The notes under the pieces: generated by a model
What the model was told of the DNA's origin: nothing
The model's input: the letters and a program-made list of their open reading frames with translations, nothing else
The model's database searches: none
Shown here: piece after piece, positions 26,887 to 36,095 of the stretch
Numbering within the stretch: position 1 is the stretch's first letter
How the letters are laid out: each line of letters begins with the position of its first letter
Position numbers and translations under genes: made by a program
From: Hoylesella buccalis ATCC 35310
Lineage (GTDB): Bacteria > Bacteroidota > Bacteroidia > Bacteroidales > Bacteroidaceae
Assembly: GCF_025151385.1 (NCBI RefSeq)
Contig: NZ_CP102287.1
Span: forward strand, 2,790,001 to 2,854,000
Reading direction: 5' to 3'
DNA length: 64,000 nucleotides

Positions 26887-28065
26887 TTATCTCTTAAACA
26901 AGTCTTTAATCCCATCCATATCAAAGTTCAATGAGAAGCGAAGGGTCTGATCAAGCGGGTTACTCTTCGCCATGGCAATCACGTAACCTGCATCCAACGA
27001 GAACACACTCATCTTGAAACCGGCACCCACCGTAAAGTATTTTAGGTTACCTTTATTCTCCGCTTGATGATGATAGCCTGCCCGCAAGGCGAACTGATCG
27101 TGATAAACATACTCGGCACCTACGCTCCATTGTATTTCCTGCAACTCTTCTTTCGCACCATTGGGGGCATCGCTGAAGCTTTTGAAGATGCCGCTGATGC
27201 TCGACACGTCATAATATTCTTTCTGCACACGCTCCTGATAGTCCTCCGTACTCTCGCCCTCATTCTGTTTTGGGTAGGTGGGTACCAACAATTTGTTGGC
27301 ATCGGCTGCCAAGGTAAATCGGTTATATTCATCGATGGGAATCATCAGAGAAGCACCCAATCGCATGTTGGTGGGAATGAACTCACTGTTGTCGCTGCCA
27401 CCAAAAGTTATCTTACTACCGATGTTTGAGATGTTGAGACCGATGCCCAACTGGCTTTCACGTTCCCCAAGGTTGATATAATTTTGATAATAGGCCGAGA
27501 TGTCTGCGGCGAAAGCCGAGCCAGGAGTGGTTTCATCCTTAAAGTCGTAAGTTAAGTCAGAATAAATCCAACGCACGGCTGCGCCTAATGAAAAACGCTC
27601 ACTCAACATCAACGAGTAGGCTACATCCAATGACATTTCGTATGGGTTGATGGTCATCCCACCCCCTTTGCCATCTCTGTCAACATTGGTTGTCACCTCG
27701 CCCAGTGAGAAATAGCGCAGCGAACCAGACACGGCACTATAGTCACCAATGCGATAGTAGCCTGCCAAATAGGCTAAATCGATGTCGTTGACCAACTGTC
27801 GGAGCCATGGCGTGTAGTTGAGTGCCACACCGGCACGACTGATGGTGAAGGGATATTTGGCTGGGTTCCAATATTGCGAAACCACGTCGGGGTCGGTAGC
27901 CGCACCCACATCACCCATACCGGCTGAGCGAGCATCGGGTGCAATCATTTGTGAGGTGACCGATGAGTGGACTGGATTAAACATGTTTCGTTTGTCTTGT
28001 GCCGACAATGAAAGGACGAAGCAGACAAACAGCAACATGCAAAATATTCTTGGAAATGTTTTCAT
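26887..28065 (-). CDS. porV: Type IX secretion outer-membrane protein PorV
   Basis: 392 residues. Signal peptide to LSLSAQ, then the PorV/LptO beta-barrel beginning APDARSAGMGDVGAATDPDVVSQYWNPAKYPF, given here only in its motif SAGMGDVGAATDPD, diagnostic of this family. It is a 14-strand FadL-like barrel that collects folded cargo from the secretion pore and hands it to the PorU sortase at the cell surface. It follows porU directly (48 bases). The gene is complete, unlike its partner. Confidence 0.93.
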   Translation of the reverse strand: MKTFPRIFCMLLFVCFVLSLSAQDKRNMFNPVHSSVTSQMIAPDARSAGMGDVGAATDPDVVSQYWNPAKYPFTISRAGVALNYTPWLRQLVNDIDLAYLAGYYRIGDYSAVSGSLRYFSLGEVTTNVDRDGKGGGMTINPYEMSLDVAYSLMLSERFSLGAAVRWIYSDLTYDFKDETTPGSAFAADISAYYQNYINLGERESQLGIGLNISNIGSKITFGGSDNSEFIPTNMRLGASLMIPIDEYNRFTLAADANKLLVPTYPKQNEGESTEDYQERVQKEYYDVSSISGIFKSFSDAPNGAKEELQEIQWSVGAEYVYHDQFALRAGYHHQAENKGNLKYFTVGAGFKMSVFSLDAGYVIAMAKSNPLDQTLRFSLNFDMDGIKDLFKR

Positions 28066-28113
28066 TCTGTTCAGTAACTCTTTTCTGTTATTGATTAAAA
28101 ACGCACGGGATGG

Positions 28114-31100
28114 TTAATTATTGCCTATCACGATGAGTTTCTTCGCTTTGGAAACCTTCTGACTGCCCTCAGAGGAGAGCAACACACGATAGAGATAAAC
28201 GCCGGTTTGCAAGCGTGCCCCACTATCAACTATCAAGTCCCAGTCAACAGTATAAGCATCATTAGTACTCACGCCACGTTCCTGATGCTTCCATAGTTGG
28301 CGGCCACTCATGTCAAACACGTCAATTTCCACATCCACCTGTGTGCCTACCCTGTCGTGGTTGATGATGAAGGTCGTAGTGGTGCGTGCGGGATTGTTCG
28401 TGCAATCGACCGAAAACAGATTGGGTTGCATGCCCTTGACGACATGGAATGTCAGTTCTGCGGTCGAAGAATTGTTCAGAACATCCCATGCTCTGAATTG
28501 CAACTTGTGCGGACCAGGAGCCAATTCGGGGATGTTGTAATGCGTGGTTCCGGTGGTATAACTGCCAAAGTCGTACACGAAATGATCGTTGAGGTTATAC
28601 GTTTTTGACATTTCTCCATCGATAATCAACTGCAAGTCGTGCCCAATGCCGCTTCCGGCGCTATTGATTCCGTTCTCATCGGTTATTTTCGCAACGAAAT
28701 AAGGCGTGCTGTTCACCTTATCGCCATTGGTGAACGACGGCGAGTTGAGGTAACAGTAAATAGACGGCCCAATGGAATCGTTGGCCACATCGGCCGTGCC
28801 ACCAATCGTGAACGCCTCGCTGGTACCGTGCGCCTTCAACTGATGATCATCACTCAAGGCATACAAATTCATTAGTCCTGTGCCATCCGTGTAATTAATG
28901 TCTTGCGGAATGGCAAAGGTCAACGTAAACCTTCCGCCTACAACGTTGCCAGATCCGTTGAACAATGTCTTGGTGCGATCGTAATAGGTAAATGGACTGG
29001 TGATGTCAGCCGCATCGTTCATTCGGCCAACAATTTTTTCCTGACTATCCCGAACGGTTACAGTTACCGTTCCATTGAAGTCGGCAGCGTGCTCTACATG
29101 CCCCGTCACTTTAGCTATTCCGCCAGCCTTGAGAGAAGTTTTGACATCGATTGACACGGGCGAGCCATTGATAGAATCGACAACCACCTTGAAGGTGGGC
29201 TGATGAAGTGCCACGGCTGGATCGCCCAACAATGAATATTGCAGTTTGTTGTCGGTCAAGTCGCGTCCGGTATCAATCATCTCATTCTTGGCCAAGCGTT
29301 GAGCTTCACCTATCGTAATCGGTTTCCCAGCACGGTCCTTGCTCAACACATGCCGCAGGAAAGAGGTGTTGATCTGGGCGTTGTAATAAGCCCAAACGGT
29401 ACGAGTTGTGCCAAAGAAAGCCAAAGCGCCGCCCTTTGGATTGAGTACAGCTGCCTCACCAATGGTTGGAACCACGCCATCAAAAGGCATGATGTCACAC
29501 GAAGCAGTGACCCACAAGGGAAGATTAGGATTATTGAACGACTGGAAATCACTTAAATTCAATACCTTTTCATGGGAAATCTGTATTTCTGACCCATGTC
29601 CACCGTAATCCATGATGAGGGCTCCAGCCGCCTGTTGCTGCTTAATCAGTCGAGTTACCTCTGGGTAGGCATGTCCGGTAGACGAAGTTTCGCGAACGTA
29701 TGCATCCCACATGATTTTCTTAACCAAATAGCCGGGATATTGTGTTGAGATGGTATCGGCCGTGGCATTGATGTCATCCATGTGCAGATTGTTCTCGCCA
29801 TCATCGCCCATGAACACCAAAGTGTTTTGCCATGCGCCGCCATTTTGGTTTTTCACATAGTTGATAACTTTATCAACCATCACTTTGGCCTCGGCTTCTG
29901 TCTTCACAGGAAAACGACCCACGGCGACATCTTGCTTATCAGAGAAATTGGTATTCAAACCTTCTCCGTCGTCCAAAGCGCAAAAAAAGCCATCGTCTAC
30001 ATAGCAATGAAGGGCGTTGAACGAATTTTCGCTTTCAAAACAAAGCAGGTAATCGTCAGGATTGAGGTTGCGACAGTTGGCCGTCAGCATTCGGTTATCC
30101 CAGACACAATCGCCAAACAGCAACAGATATTTAGGCATGTCAGCTTCGGTTTGTGCCCGATCGTACAACATCTTGAGGTATCTGCGGTAGGCATTGGCAT
30201 CAGGAGTGCCGCTCGAGAACTCGTTGTAAAGTTCATCAGCCGGCACGATGCGTACTCGCATGCCATCGTTTTGTTCGTGGAAAGCCTTCAAACGTTCGGC
30301 CTGCGTGCGAAGTTTTTGACTGGTAGGAATGATGATGACCATGTCGGCGAAGCCATCTCCATGCAAGTCTTGGTTTGTAATGTTGTAAACATATTCAGGG
30401 ACAGGGAAGGAGGTTCCTTTGAGTTGTGGTGCCGGCAGAGGCTTCTGCCATGTAAAAGAAATATAATCTAAGCGAATTGGACCACCGGAGTTTGTGGATA
30501 TCTTGACCGAATCAGTCGTGCCTTTTCTATCAATCTCATACACCGCACCCGCCTCATTTCCACTGTCATGATCTATTATTCACCTTATTAATATCTGTAA
30601 AGCCGGCTTTACGAATCAAGTCATCCGTCAATCGGTACACGCCCGATGCGGGTACACGTATCTTTGCCCACTTGCCTGATGCCAATACCGAGTGAGCCGC
30701 ATAACGACTTGTACCGCCTGCTCTTGTCTGAACTGCGGCATGTCGCAGCGATTGTTTGCGTGGCTGGGCTTCTAATCGCAGCATGAAGCTGACCAAGATT
30801 TGATATTTGCCGTCACGAAACACCAAAGGGCAGAAGTCTACCTCCAAAGAACCTTTCTTTCTATCCAAAGCCAACCGCTGTCGGATAGGTGGCATAGCTA
30901 GCAAGGGCGCATCAGAAAGCTGTCTGTATCGTGCAATATCGGCCGACGTCATGTCTATGAATTCGGGGTAGAGAATAGAAACGGCATAGGAAGAGTCAAC
31001 GTATTGATCGCCCAGCGCAAAGGAATAGGAGAAATGAGGCAACCGTGAATCTATCTTCACGTCAGCTGCCGTCAAGTTAAAGAAACGCTCTTGAGCAGAA

Positions 31101-31159
31101 ACACTCAAGCACAAAAGCGACAAAAAACTAATAACAAGAAATTTGATTCCTCTCAACAC
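28114..31159 (-). pseudogene. porU: Type IX secretion sortase PorU, split and internally shortened
   Basis: Two frames together make a PorU-like protein. The N-terminal part (31159-30566, 197 residues) has a signal peptide and reads to RKAGFTDINKV, then runs into NNRS and a TGA. The C-terminal part, open from 30579 to 28114 (about 820 residues), begins IDHDSGNEAGAVYEID and contains the C25 gingipain-like domain with His (IMDYGGHGSE) and Cys (WVTASCDIMPF), and ends in a sorting-type domain (GVYLYRVLL...KKLIVIG). The parts overlap by 11 bases in different frames. The linker expected after DINKV (family members continue KIYGYGG and reach the C25 domain over 130 or more further residues, as I recall PorU) is missing. 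Hence a deletion with frame loss, not a single-base slip. PorU cleaves cargo signals and attaches them to A-LPS. Assembly error is possible. Confidence 0.8.
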
Positions 31160-31176
31160 GCGTTCTAATTCTGTGT

Positions 31177-31794
31177 TTATTTACAATTCATTTCAAGCAC
31201 TTTCCGGTCTGCCAGATACCCTTCCAAATGGTCGTTTACCTTCACCACTCCCGTTCCCGCAGGTGTACCGGTGTACAAGATATCGCCAGTCTTCAAGGTG
31301 AAATACCGACTGATATAAGCAATCAGCTCATCAATCTTATACAACATGTCGCCCGTGAACCCTTCTAGCACTGTCTTTCCATTGATATCAAGATGGTAAT
31401 TGAGCGTCTGCACGTCGCGAAACTTGCCTACATCTACCCAGTCACCCAAGGCTGCCGCACCATCAAATCCTTTGGATAGCTCCCAAGGCTGCCCTGCTAA
31501 GCGTAATTTTTGTTGCAGCTCACGGGCGGTGAAGTCTATGCCTAAGGTAACAGCATCATAATAACGATGGGCAAATCGCTCAGAGATAGTCTTTCCTAAT
31601 CGACAGATCCGCACGACCACTTCGGCCTCGTATTCTATCCTCCCCAAGTCATCGGGAATGAAGAACGGCTTATGATCTTTGAGCAAAGCCGAGTCAGGCT
31701 TCATGAAAATCACAGGATTCTCTGGTTTTGATAACGTTCCCAACAGCTCTTTATTGTGCTGTGCGTAATTCATTCCAACGGCAAATATCTTCAT
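31177..31794 (-). CDS. Fumarylacetoacetate hydrolase family protein
   Basis: 205 residues from the ATG at 31794 (MKIFAVGMNYAQHNKELL). A longer frame to 31917 would place coding sequence over the tsf terminator and the gene's own -7 box, so it is rejected. Metal ligands are in IEYEAEVVVRI (two Glu) and TLGIDFTAREL (Asp), with the family block TGDILYTGTPAGTG. Such small YcgM-like proteins hydrolyse or decarboxylate acylpyruvates or oxaloacetate in the cytoplasm; the exact substrate is unknown. It is followed by porU after 17 bases and may be co-transcribed with porU-porV-ispF. Confidence 0.9.
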   Translation of the reverse strand: MKIFAVGMNYAQHNKELLGTLSKPENPVIFMKPDSALLKDHKPFFIPDDLGRIEYEAEVVVRICRLGKTISERFAHRYYDAVTLGIDFTARELQQKLRLAGQPWELSKGFDGAAALGDWVDVGKFRDVQTLNYHLDINGKTVLEGFTGDMLYKIDELIAYISRYFTLKTGDILYTGTPAGTGVVKVNDHLEGYLADRKVLEMNCK

Positions 31795-31850
31795 CCCTTT
31801 GATTTTTTCTATTGATTCTCCAACATCTCCAGCTACACTGGGGTATGCTG

Positions 31851-31858
31851 CAAAGATA
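31851..31858 (-). promoter_or_regulatory. -7 box of the FAH-family/porU transcript
   Basis: On the minus strand TATCTTTG fits TAnnTTTG, with transcription expected near 31844, 50 bases before the ATG. No clear TTTG is at the standard distance. Confidence 0.55.
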
Positions 31859-31893
31859 CTACAAATTAGAATAAGTAGCGAAGATAAACGCAA

Positions 31894-31926
31894 AAAGCCC
31901 GATTGAGAGGTATTCAACCGGACTTT
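31894..31926 (-). terminator. Terminator after tsf
   Basis: In the leftward RNA a 13-bp stem, AAAGTCCGGTTGA with TCAATCGGGCTTT (two G-U pairs), loop of 7, followed by TTTTTGCG. It closes the rplM-rpsI-rpsB-tsf group. Confidence 0.85.
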
Positions 31927-31963
31927 TCTATGTCAAAAAACTTCCTTCCTTGGAAGCTATTTC

Positions 31964-32956
31964 TTAATCAGCACGCAAGCTAAAACGCTTGAAGTCGACG
32001 ATTTCCAAATCCTTGTCAGCCTGTTTCAGATATTCAGAAACAGTGATTTTGCTGTCCTGGATATATTCTTGGTTCAACAAGCAGTTTTCCTTGAAGAACT
32101 TGTTCATACGGCCTTTAGCTATATTCTGAATCATGTTTTCTTGCAGATTCTCCTTCTTGTCAGCTGCTGTTTCAGCCTTAATCTTACGAATCTCTTCTGC
32201 TTGCTCAGCGGTAATCTCACCCTTGCGGAGGCCTTCCTCCATGTGTTCCTCGCTCTCAGCGATATACAAGTTGAAGCCAGCTTTCTTCAATGCTGCTGTG
32301 ACAGCCTTCTCAATCTGCTCTTCTTTGGTCTTCTCTACAGCCACCTTGTACTCAGCATCTTTCACTTCTTGCGAAACACTTTCTTCATTCAAGGCCACAG
32401 GGTTCATCGCAGCAACCTGCATGGCGATGTTGTGAGCCTGCTCTTCAGCAGGTTTGTTGGTCTGAACCATCGTGCACAAGATGTTTTTGTTCATGTGGTT
32501 GTATGCCTCGATATTTTCTCCTTCGAGGAAACGATAGCCATCTAACTCCATCTTCTCGCCTGTGATACCAGAACGAAGTTTAACAGTTGTGGCAACATCT
32601 TTTCCATCTGCGAGCTTCAAAGTAAGGATTTCATCGATGGTCTTGGCCTTAGCAGCAACGGCAGCGTCGAGGATGTTTTGTGTACACTCGATGAAGTCCT
32701 TGCCGTTAGCCACGAAGTCGGTTTCGCACTTCAAAGCAATCATTGCAGCGAAGTCTTTGTCAACTTTCACAAGCACACAACCGTTTGAGGTCTCACGATC
32801 AGAACGCTTGGCAGCGATAGCCAGTCCGCGTTCACGAACCAACTCAACAGCCTTGTCCATGTCACCAGCAGCTTCGGTCAACGCTTTCTTGCAATCAGCC
32901 AAACCAGCGCCGGTCATTTTACGAAGCTTTTGTATATCAGCAATTGTTACAGCCAT
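31964..32956 (-). CDS. tsf: Translation elongation factor Ts
   Basis: 330 residues. EF-Ts exchanges GDP for GTP on EF-Tu. The N-terminal UBA-like domain reads IQKLRKMTGAGLADCKKALT with the family signature, followed by the dimerisation core (CETDFVANGKDFIE). It is downstream of rpsB as in nearly all bacteria. The length is somewhat greater than that of E. coli (283), as is normal for Bacteroidetes. Confidence 0.98.
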   Translation of the reverse strand: MAVTIADIQKLRKMTGAGLADCKKALTEAAGDMDKAVELVRERGLAIAAKRSDRETSNGCVLVKVDKDFAAMIALKCETDFVANGKDFIECTQNILDAAVAAKAKTIDEILTLKLADGKDVATTVKLRSGITGEKMELDGYRFLEGENIEAYNHMNKNILCTMVQTNKPAEEQAHNIAMQVAAMNPVALNEESVSQEVKDAEYKVAVEKTKEEQIEKAVTAALKKAGFNLYIAESEEHMEEGLRKGEITAEQAEEIRKIKAETAADKKENLQENMIQNIAKGRMNKFFKENCLLNQEYIQDSKITVSEYLKQADKDLEIVDFKRFSLRAD

Positions 32957-33008
32957 AATATAAAAATCTTATTTATTGGGTTAATATTATTCTTTTATAA
33001 AAAATGAC

Positions 33009-33071
33009 AGAGAAGAATGAAGAGACCACCAGATATGTAAAGAACATACCTTTCCCCCTTCGTTCTTCTCT
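33009..33071 (-). promoter_or_regulatory. Possible attenuator hairpin between rpsB and tsf
   Basis: GAGAAGAACGAAG and CTTCATTCTTCTC (33009-33022 with 33058-33071) can form a 14-bp stem in the leftward RNA around a 35-base loop, followed by GTCATTTTTTAT. A partial terminator here would set the ratio of S2 to EF-Ts. Confidence 0.4.
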
Positions 33072-33082
33072 ATTCAATATGA

Positions 33083-33973
33083 TTATTCAGCAGCAGGAGC
33101 TTCTTCTTTAGCTTCAGCTTCCTTGTTTTCTTCCTTTGCAGGCTCAGCCTTTTCAGCTACTTCCTCTGTTCCTTCAGCCTTCTCAGCCTCTTCGGTCTGC
33201 TTGCGAGCTTTGCGAGCACGCTTTGGCTTAGCCTCTGCAGCTTCCTCTTGTTGCTCTGCAGCAGCCTTCTCATCAGCCTTTTCAGCCTTGCGCTCCTCCA
33301 AACCCTCAGCGATGGCTTGGCAGCAAGCAGTCAAGATTACTTCTACAGAATCTTTTGCATCATCATTTGCGGGAATCACGAAGTCGATGTTCTTAGGATC
33401 TGAGTTGGTGTCAACGATAGCGAACACGGGGATGCCCAAGCGATTGGCTTCCTTCACGGCGATGTGTTCCTTGCATACGTCTACAACGAACAGTGCAGAA
33501 GGCAAGCGTGTAAGGTCGGCAATAGAACCCAAGTTCTTCTCCAACTTGGCGCGTTGGCGTGTAATCTGAAGCAACTCACGCTTGGAGATGTTTTCGAATG
33601 TGCCATCAGCCATCAACTTGTCGATGTTTGTCATTTTCTTCACAGCCTTACGAATGGTTGGGAAGTTGGTGAGTGTACCACCAGCCCAACGCTCGTTCAC
33701 GTATGGCATGTTTACAGATGCAGCCTTCTCGGCTACGATGTCCTTAGCTTGTTTTTTAGTAGCGACAAACAAAACCTTCCTACCAGACTTCGCAATCTGT
33801 TTCAAAGCTTCGGCTGCTTCGTCTATCTTTGCAACCGTTTTGTTCAGGTCGATGATGTGAATGCCATTGCGCTCCATGAAGATATAAGGAGCCATGGCTG
33901 GATTCCATTTGCGACGGAGGTGTCCGAAGTGGCTACCTGCCTGCAATAATTGGTCAAAATTTGTTCTTGACAT
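33083..33973 (-). CDS. rpsB: 30S ribosomal protein S2 with long charged tail
   Basis: 296 residues. The S2 fold occupies the first 225 (NFDQLLQAGSHFGHLRRKWNP, TNFPTIRKAVKKM, SALFVVDVCKEHIAVKEA). The last 70 residues are a low-complexity Lys/Glu/Ala tail ending KEEAPAAE. E. coli S2 has 241 residues, so the tail is an extra. Similar tails occur in other Bacteroidetes S2 proteins. Co-transcribed with tsf. Confidence 0.97.
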   Translation of the reverse strand: MSRTNFDQLLQAGSHFGHLRRKWNPAMAPYIFMERNGIHIIDLNKTVAKIDEAAEALKQIAKSGRKVLFVATKKQAKDIVAEKAASVNMPYVNERWAGGTLTNFPTIRKAVKKMTNIDKLMADGTFENISKRELLQITRQRAKLEKNLGSIADLTRLPSALFVVDVCKEHIAVKEANRLGIPVFAIVDTNSDPKNIDFVIPANDDAKDSVEVILTACCQAIAEGLEERKAEKADEKAAAEQQEEAAEAKPKRARKARKQTEEAEKAEGTEEVAEKAEPAKEENKEAEAKEEAPAAE

Positions 33974-34079
33974 TTTTCTTTTCTTTAAATTGTTTACTTT
34001 CTTTTTAGTTGATTAGAACCAATCTTCGAGTAGTTCGCCACGCATGGGAAATCTCGAGGATTTAGATACTAAACGGGTG

Positions 34080-34240
34080 ATCAGTTTACGAGTTGATAGT
34101 TTACAAGTTTACAAGTTTACAAGTGTACAGTTTACAAGTTTACGAGTGGATAGCTTGTAAGTGTACGAGTTAATCGTTTACAAGTTTAGAAGTATCACCT
34201 CGTCAACTTGTCTACTCGTGAACTTGTCAACTACTCTCCT
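34080..34240. repeat. Array of TTTACAAGT words between rpsI and rpsB
   Basis: About ten copies of TTTACAAGT/TTTACGAGT in one direction (34085-34190) face reverse-complement words CAACTTGT/GAACTTGTC at the right end (34204-34231), so a long imperfect stem can form. The same words flank the CTAG arrays at 15.9 and 26.7 kb. It interrupts the normally compact ribosomal cluster. Confidence 0.75.
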
Positions 34241-34242
34241 CA

Positions 34243-34629
34243 TTAACGCTTACTGAACTGGAAGCGACGACGGGCCTTGGGCTGTCCTGGCTTCTTACGC
34301 TCAACAGCACGGCTGTCACGTGTCAAGAATCCATTGTCCTTCAACACCTTCTTATCTTCAGCATTCAACTTGACGAGTGCACGGGCAATGGCGAGGCGAA
34401 GTGCCTGGCTCTGACCTGTGAATCCGCCACCATCAAGGTTGGCCTTGATGTCATATTTTCCTTCAACCTCAAGTGTTTCCAATGGCTGTTTAACCACGTA
34501 ACGCAAGATAGCTGATGGGAAATAGGTTTCAATATCTTTTTTGTTAATCGTTATTTTGCCGGTACCTTCAGTGAGGTATACGCGAGCGATGGCGCTCTTG
34601 CGGCGGCCTATTGCATTGATTACTTCCAT
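34243..34629 (-). CDS. rpsI: 30S ribosomal protein S9
   Basis: 128 residues, complete. Starts MEVINAIGRRKSAIARVYL and ends with the conserved basic tail KARRRFQFSKR that reaches the ribosomal P site. Begins nine bases after rplM. Confidence 0.98.
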   Translation of the reverse strand: MEVINAIGRRKSAIARVYLTEGTGKITINKKDIETYFPSAILRYVVKQPLETLEVEGKYDIKANLDGGGFTGQSQALRLAIARALVKLNAEDKKVLKDNGFLTRDSRAVERKKPGQPKARRRFQFSKR

Positions 34630-34638
34630 CTTTCCTTA

Positions 34639-35100
34639 TTATTTATACTGGTTAATATCGATAGCCTTAGGCTTCTGTGCAGCCTTGTCGTGCTCAGCGC
34701 CTTCGAATACATACAGGTTGCTCAGCAAAGAACGTCCCAACGGACCCTTTGGCAGCATACCTTTCACGGCATGACGAACAATCTTGTCAACACCATTCTT
34801 GCGAGTACGAAGCTCAGCAGGGGTGTTGAAACGCTGTCCACCAGGATAACCGGTATAACGTGTATAAAGTTTGTCTGTTTCTTTCTTGCCAGAGAACTTA
34901 ATTTTCTCGGCATTGATGATGATGACATTGTCTCCACAATCAACATGAGGAGTGAAAGTTGGCTTGTACTTGCCACGCAGCAACTTAGCGACCTTTGAGC
35001 AAAGGCGACCAACAATCTGGTCGGTTGCGTCTACTACGACCCACTCTTTTTGAGCTGTTTCCCTGTTGACGGAAATAGTCTTGTAACTTAATGTGTCCAT
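34639..35100 (-). CDS. rplM: 50S ribosomal protein L13
   Basis: 153 residues, complete. Contains VVDATDQIVGRLCSKVAKLLRGK and the signature VDCGDNVIIINAEKI. First gene of the rplM-rpsI-rpsB-tsf cluster, with a 138-base structured leader. Confidence 0.98.
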   Translation of the reverse strand: MDTLSYKTISVNRETAQKEWVVVDATDQIVGRLCSKVAKLLRGKYKPTFTPHVDCGDNVIIINAEKIKFSGKKETDKLYTRYTGYPGGQRFNTPAELRTRKNGVDKIVRHAVKGMLPKGPLGRSLLSNLYVFEGAEHDKAAQKPKAIDINQYK

Positions 35101-35252
35101 TAAAAATTTAAATTTTACTACTAAAAAACGTTTTTATTTCACTCATGTACGAACGATTCACTAACCGTGATGCTCGGCCAAAAGCACCACTATTAACACA
35201 TCCGCACAGGGGACTCTAAGTTCATCCCCGAAATAATCGGTCTGCAAAAATA
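35101..35252 (-). promoter_or_regulatory. rplM promoter and structured leader
   Basis: The -7 box TATTTTTG lies at 35252-35245 (minus strand), so the leader is about 138 bases. It can form two hairpins: GGGGA/TCCCC (35209-35229) and GTGGTGCT/AGCATCAC (35167-35190, one G-U pair). L13 leaders in Bacteroidia have been proposed as autoregulatory RNAs; this fits in position, but identity with such a motif is inferred. Confidence 0.5.
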
Positions 35253-35462
35253 CACATATCTATAAACATAGCCAACATTAGACTCTCTCAACAGCTATTA
35301 TTTTATAATTTATTAATTATATTACGATTTATTAACGCTATCCACTTGGGTTAAAATCGTCTTATTGGAGAAATTGGTAGAATACCCAAGAATAAAGTGA
35401 AACGAAGGGGGTACAGACAGAAAACTTCAATTATTTTTACCAAAAAAAGGCCCAAAAGCAAC

Positions 35463-35735
35463 CCTTCTGAATTTTCATTCTGGAGAAAAACAATAGGCTT
35501 GGCGGATGAAAACAAAGAGCTGTTTAGCCTGAAAAAAGTGTTTTTAACCCCCGAAACGACGAAATTAGTCTCCAAAAGACGTCATTTATCACCCCTATAC
35601 GTATGCTATTGCATGGCAAAGGCATGTCTATTAGCGTGTAAAAGCAATGCTTTTGAGAAAACAAGACTGATGAGAGGATTGCTATTTATAGCCGAAATGC
35701 TATAACGAGTTGTGTGATAATGAGATATAAATGTG
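35463..35735 (+). repeat. Partial dispersed intergenic element, copy D
   Basis: Has the first block (TTTTCATTCTGGAGAAAAACAA, in part), a TTTTTAACCC word, then GTATGCTATTGCATGGC, AAAAGCAATGCTTTTG and GATAATGAGATATA, in the same order as the full copies, but the terminal CGCGTATTTGC hairpin is absent. Degenerate or truncated member. The rest of the interval 35253-35895 shows no gene. Confidence 0.5.
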
Positions 35736-35895
35736 TCTTATTCTTGGTGTATTTGAAGCCAAACAATCTGCTGTTGTCAAATAATGAAATTATGAAAGGT
35801 ATGTTTGTAAAGAAAAATATCTCGGCTTAACCTATGGAAGCTTCTTCTTGATATCTTGCTCCGAGAGCATAGGGTGGGGGCGACGGAAGGTTGAT

Positions 35896-36088
35896 GGGAG
35901 TTGTCGGGAGTAAACAGGGAGTAAACAGGAGTTAGCGGGGAGTTAAAGAAGAAGTTGGCGAGGAGTTAGAAAGGAGTTGGCGGACAATAGTTTTTTTGTT
36001 TGACTTCAAAAGCATTCGTTTATAATGCTCAGTCGAACTAATGTCCGCTAACTCCTTTTTAACTCCCTGTTACCTCCTGTTAACTCCC
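35896..36088. repeat. Third GGAGTTA hairpin element
   Basis: GGAGTTA-type words (35896-35985), the core GGACAATAGTTTTTTTG ... CTAATGTCCGC, then TAACTCC words (36047-36088). Same plan as the two copies near 5.4 kb with a longer left arm and an AAAAGCATTCG insert in the loop. It lies eight bases after the susA stop, so it may serve as its transcription end. Confidence 0.75.
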
Positions 36089-36095
36089 TTTCTAC

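Noticed and set aside
30566..30582. Programmed frameshift joining the two porU parts
   Set aside because: The overlap is only 11 bases with no good slippery sequence, and the linker expected between the two parts is missing, which a frameshift cannot explain.
31795..31917. N-terminal extension of the FAH-family protein that looks like a signal peptide
   Set aside because: It would be encoded by the tsf terminator and the gene's own promoter box; the family starts at MKIFAVGMNYA and is cytoplasmic.
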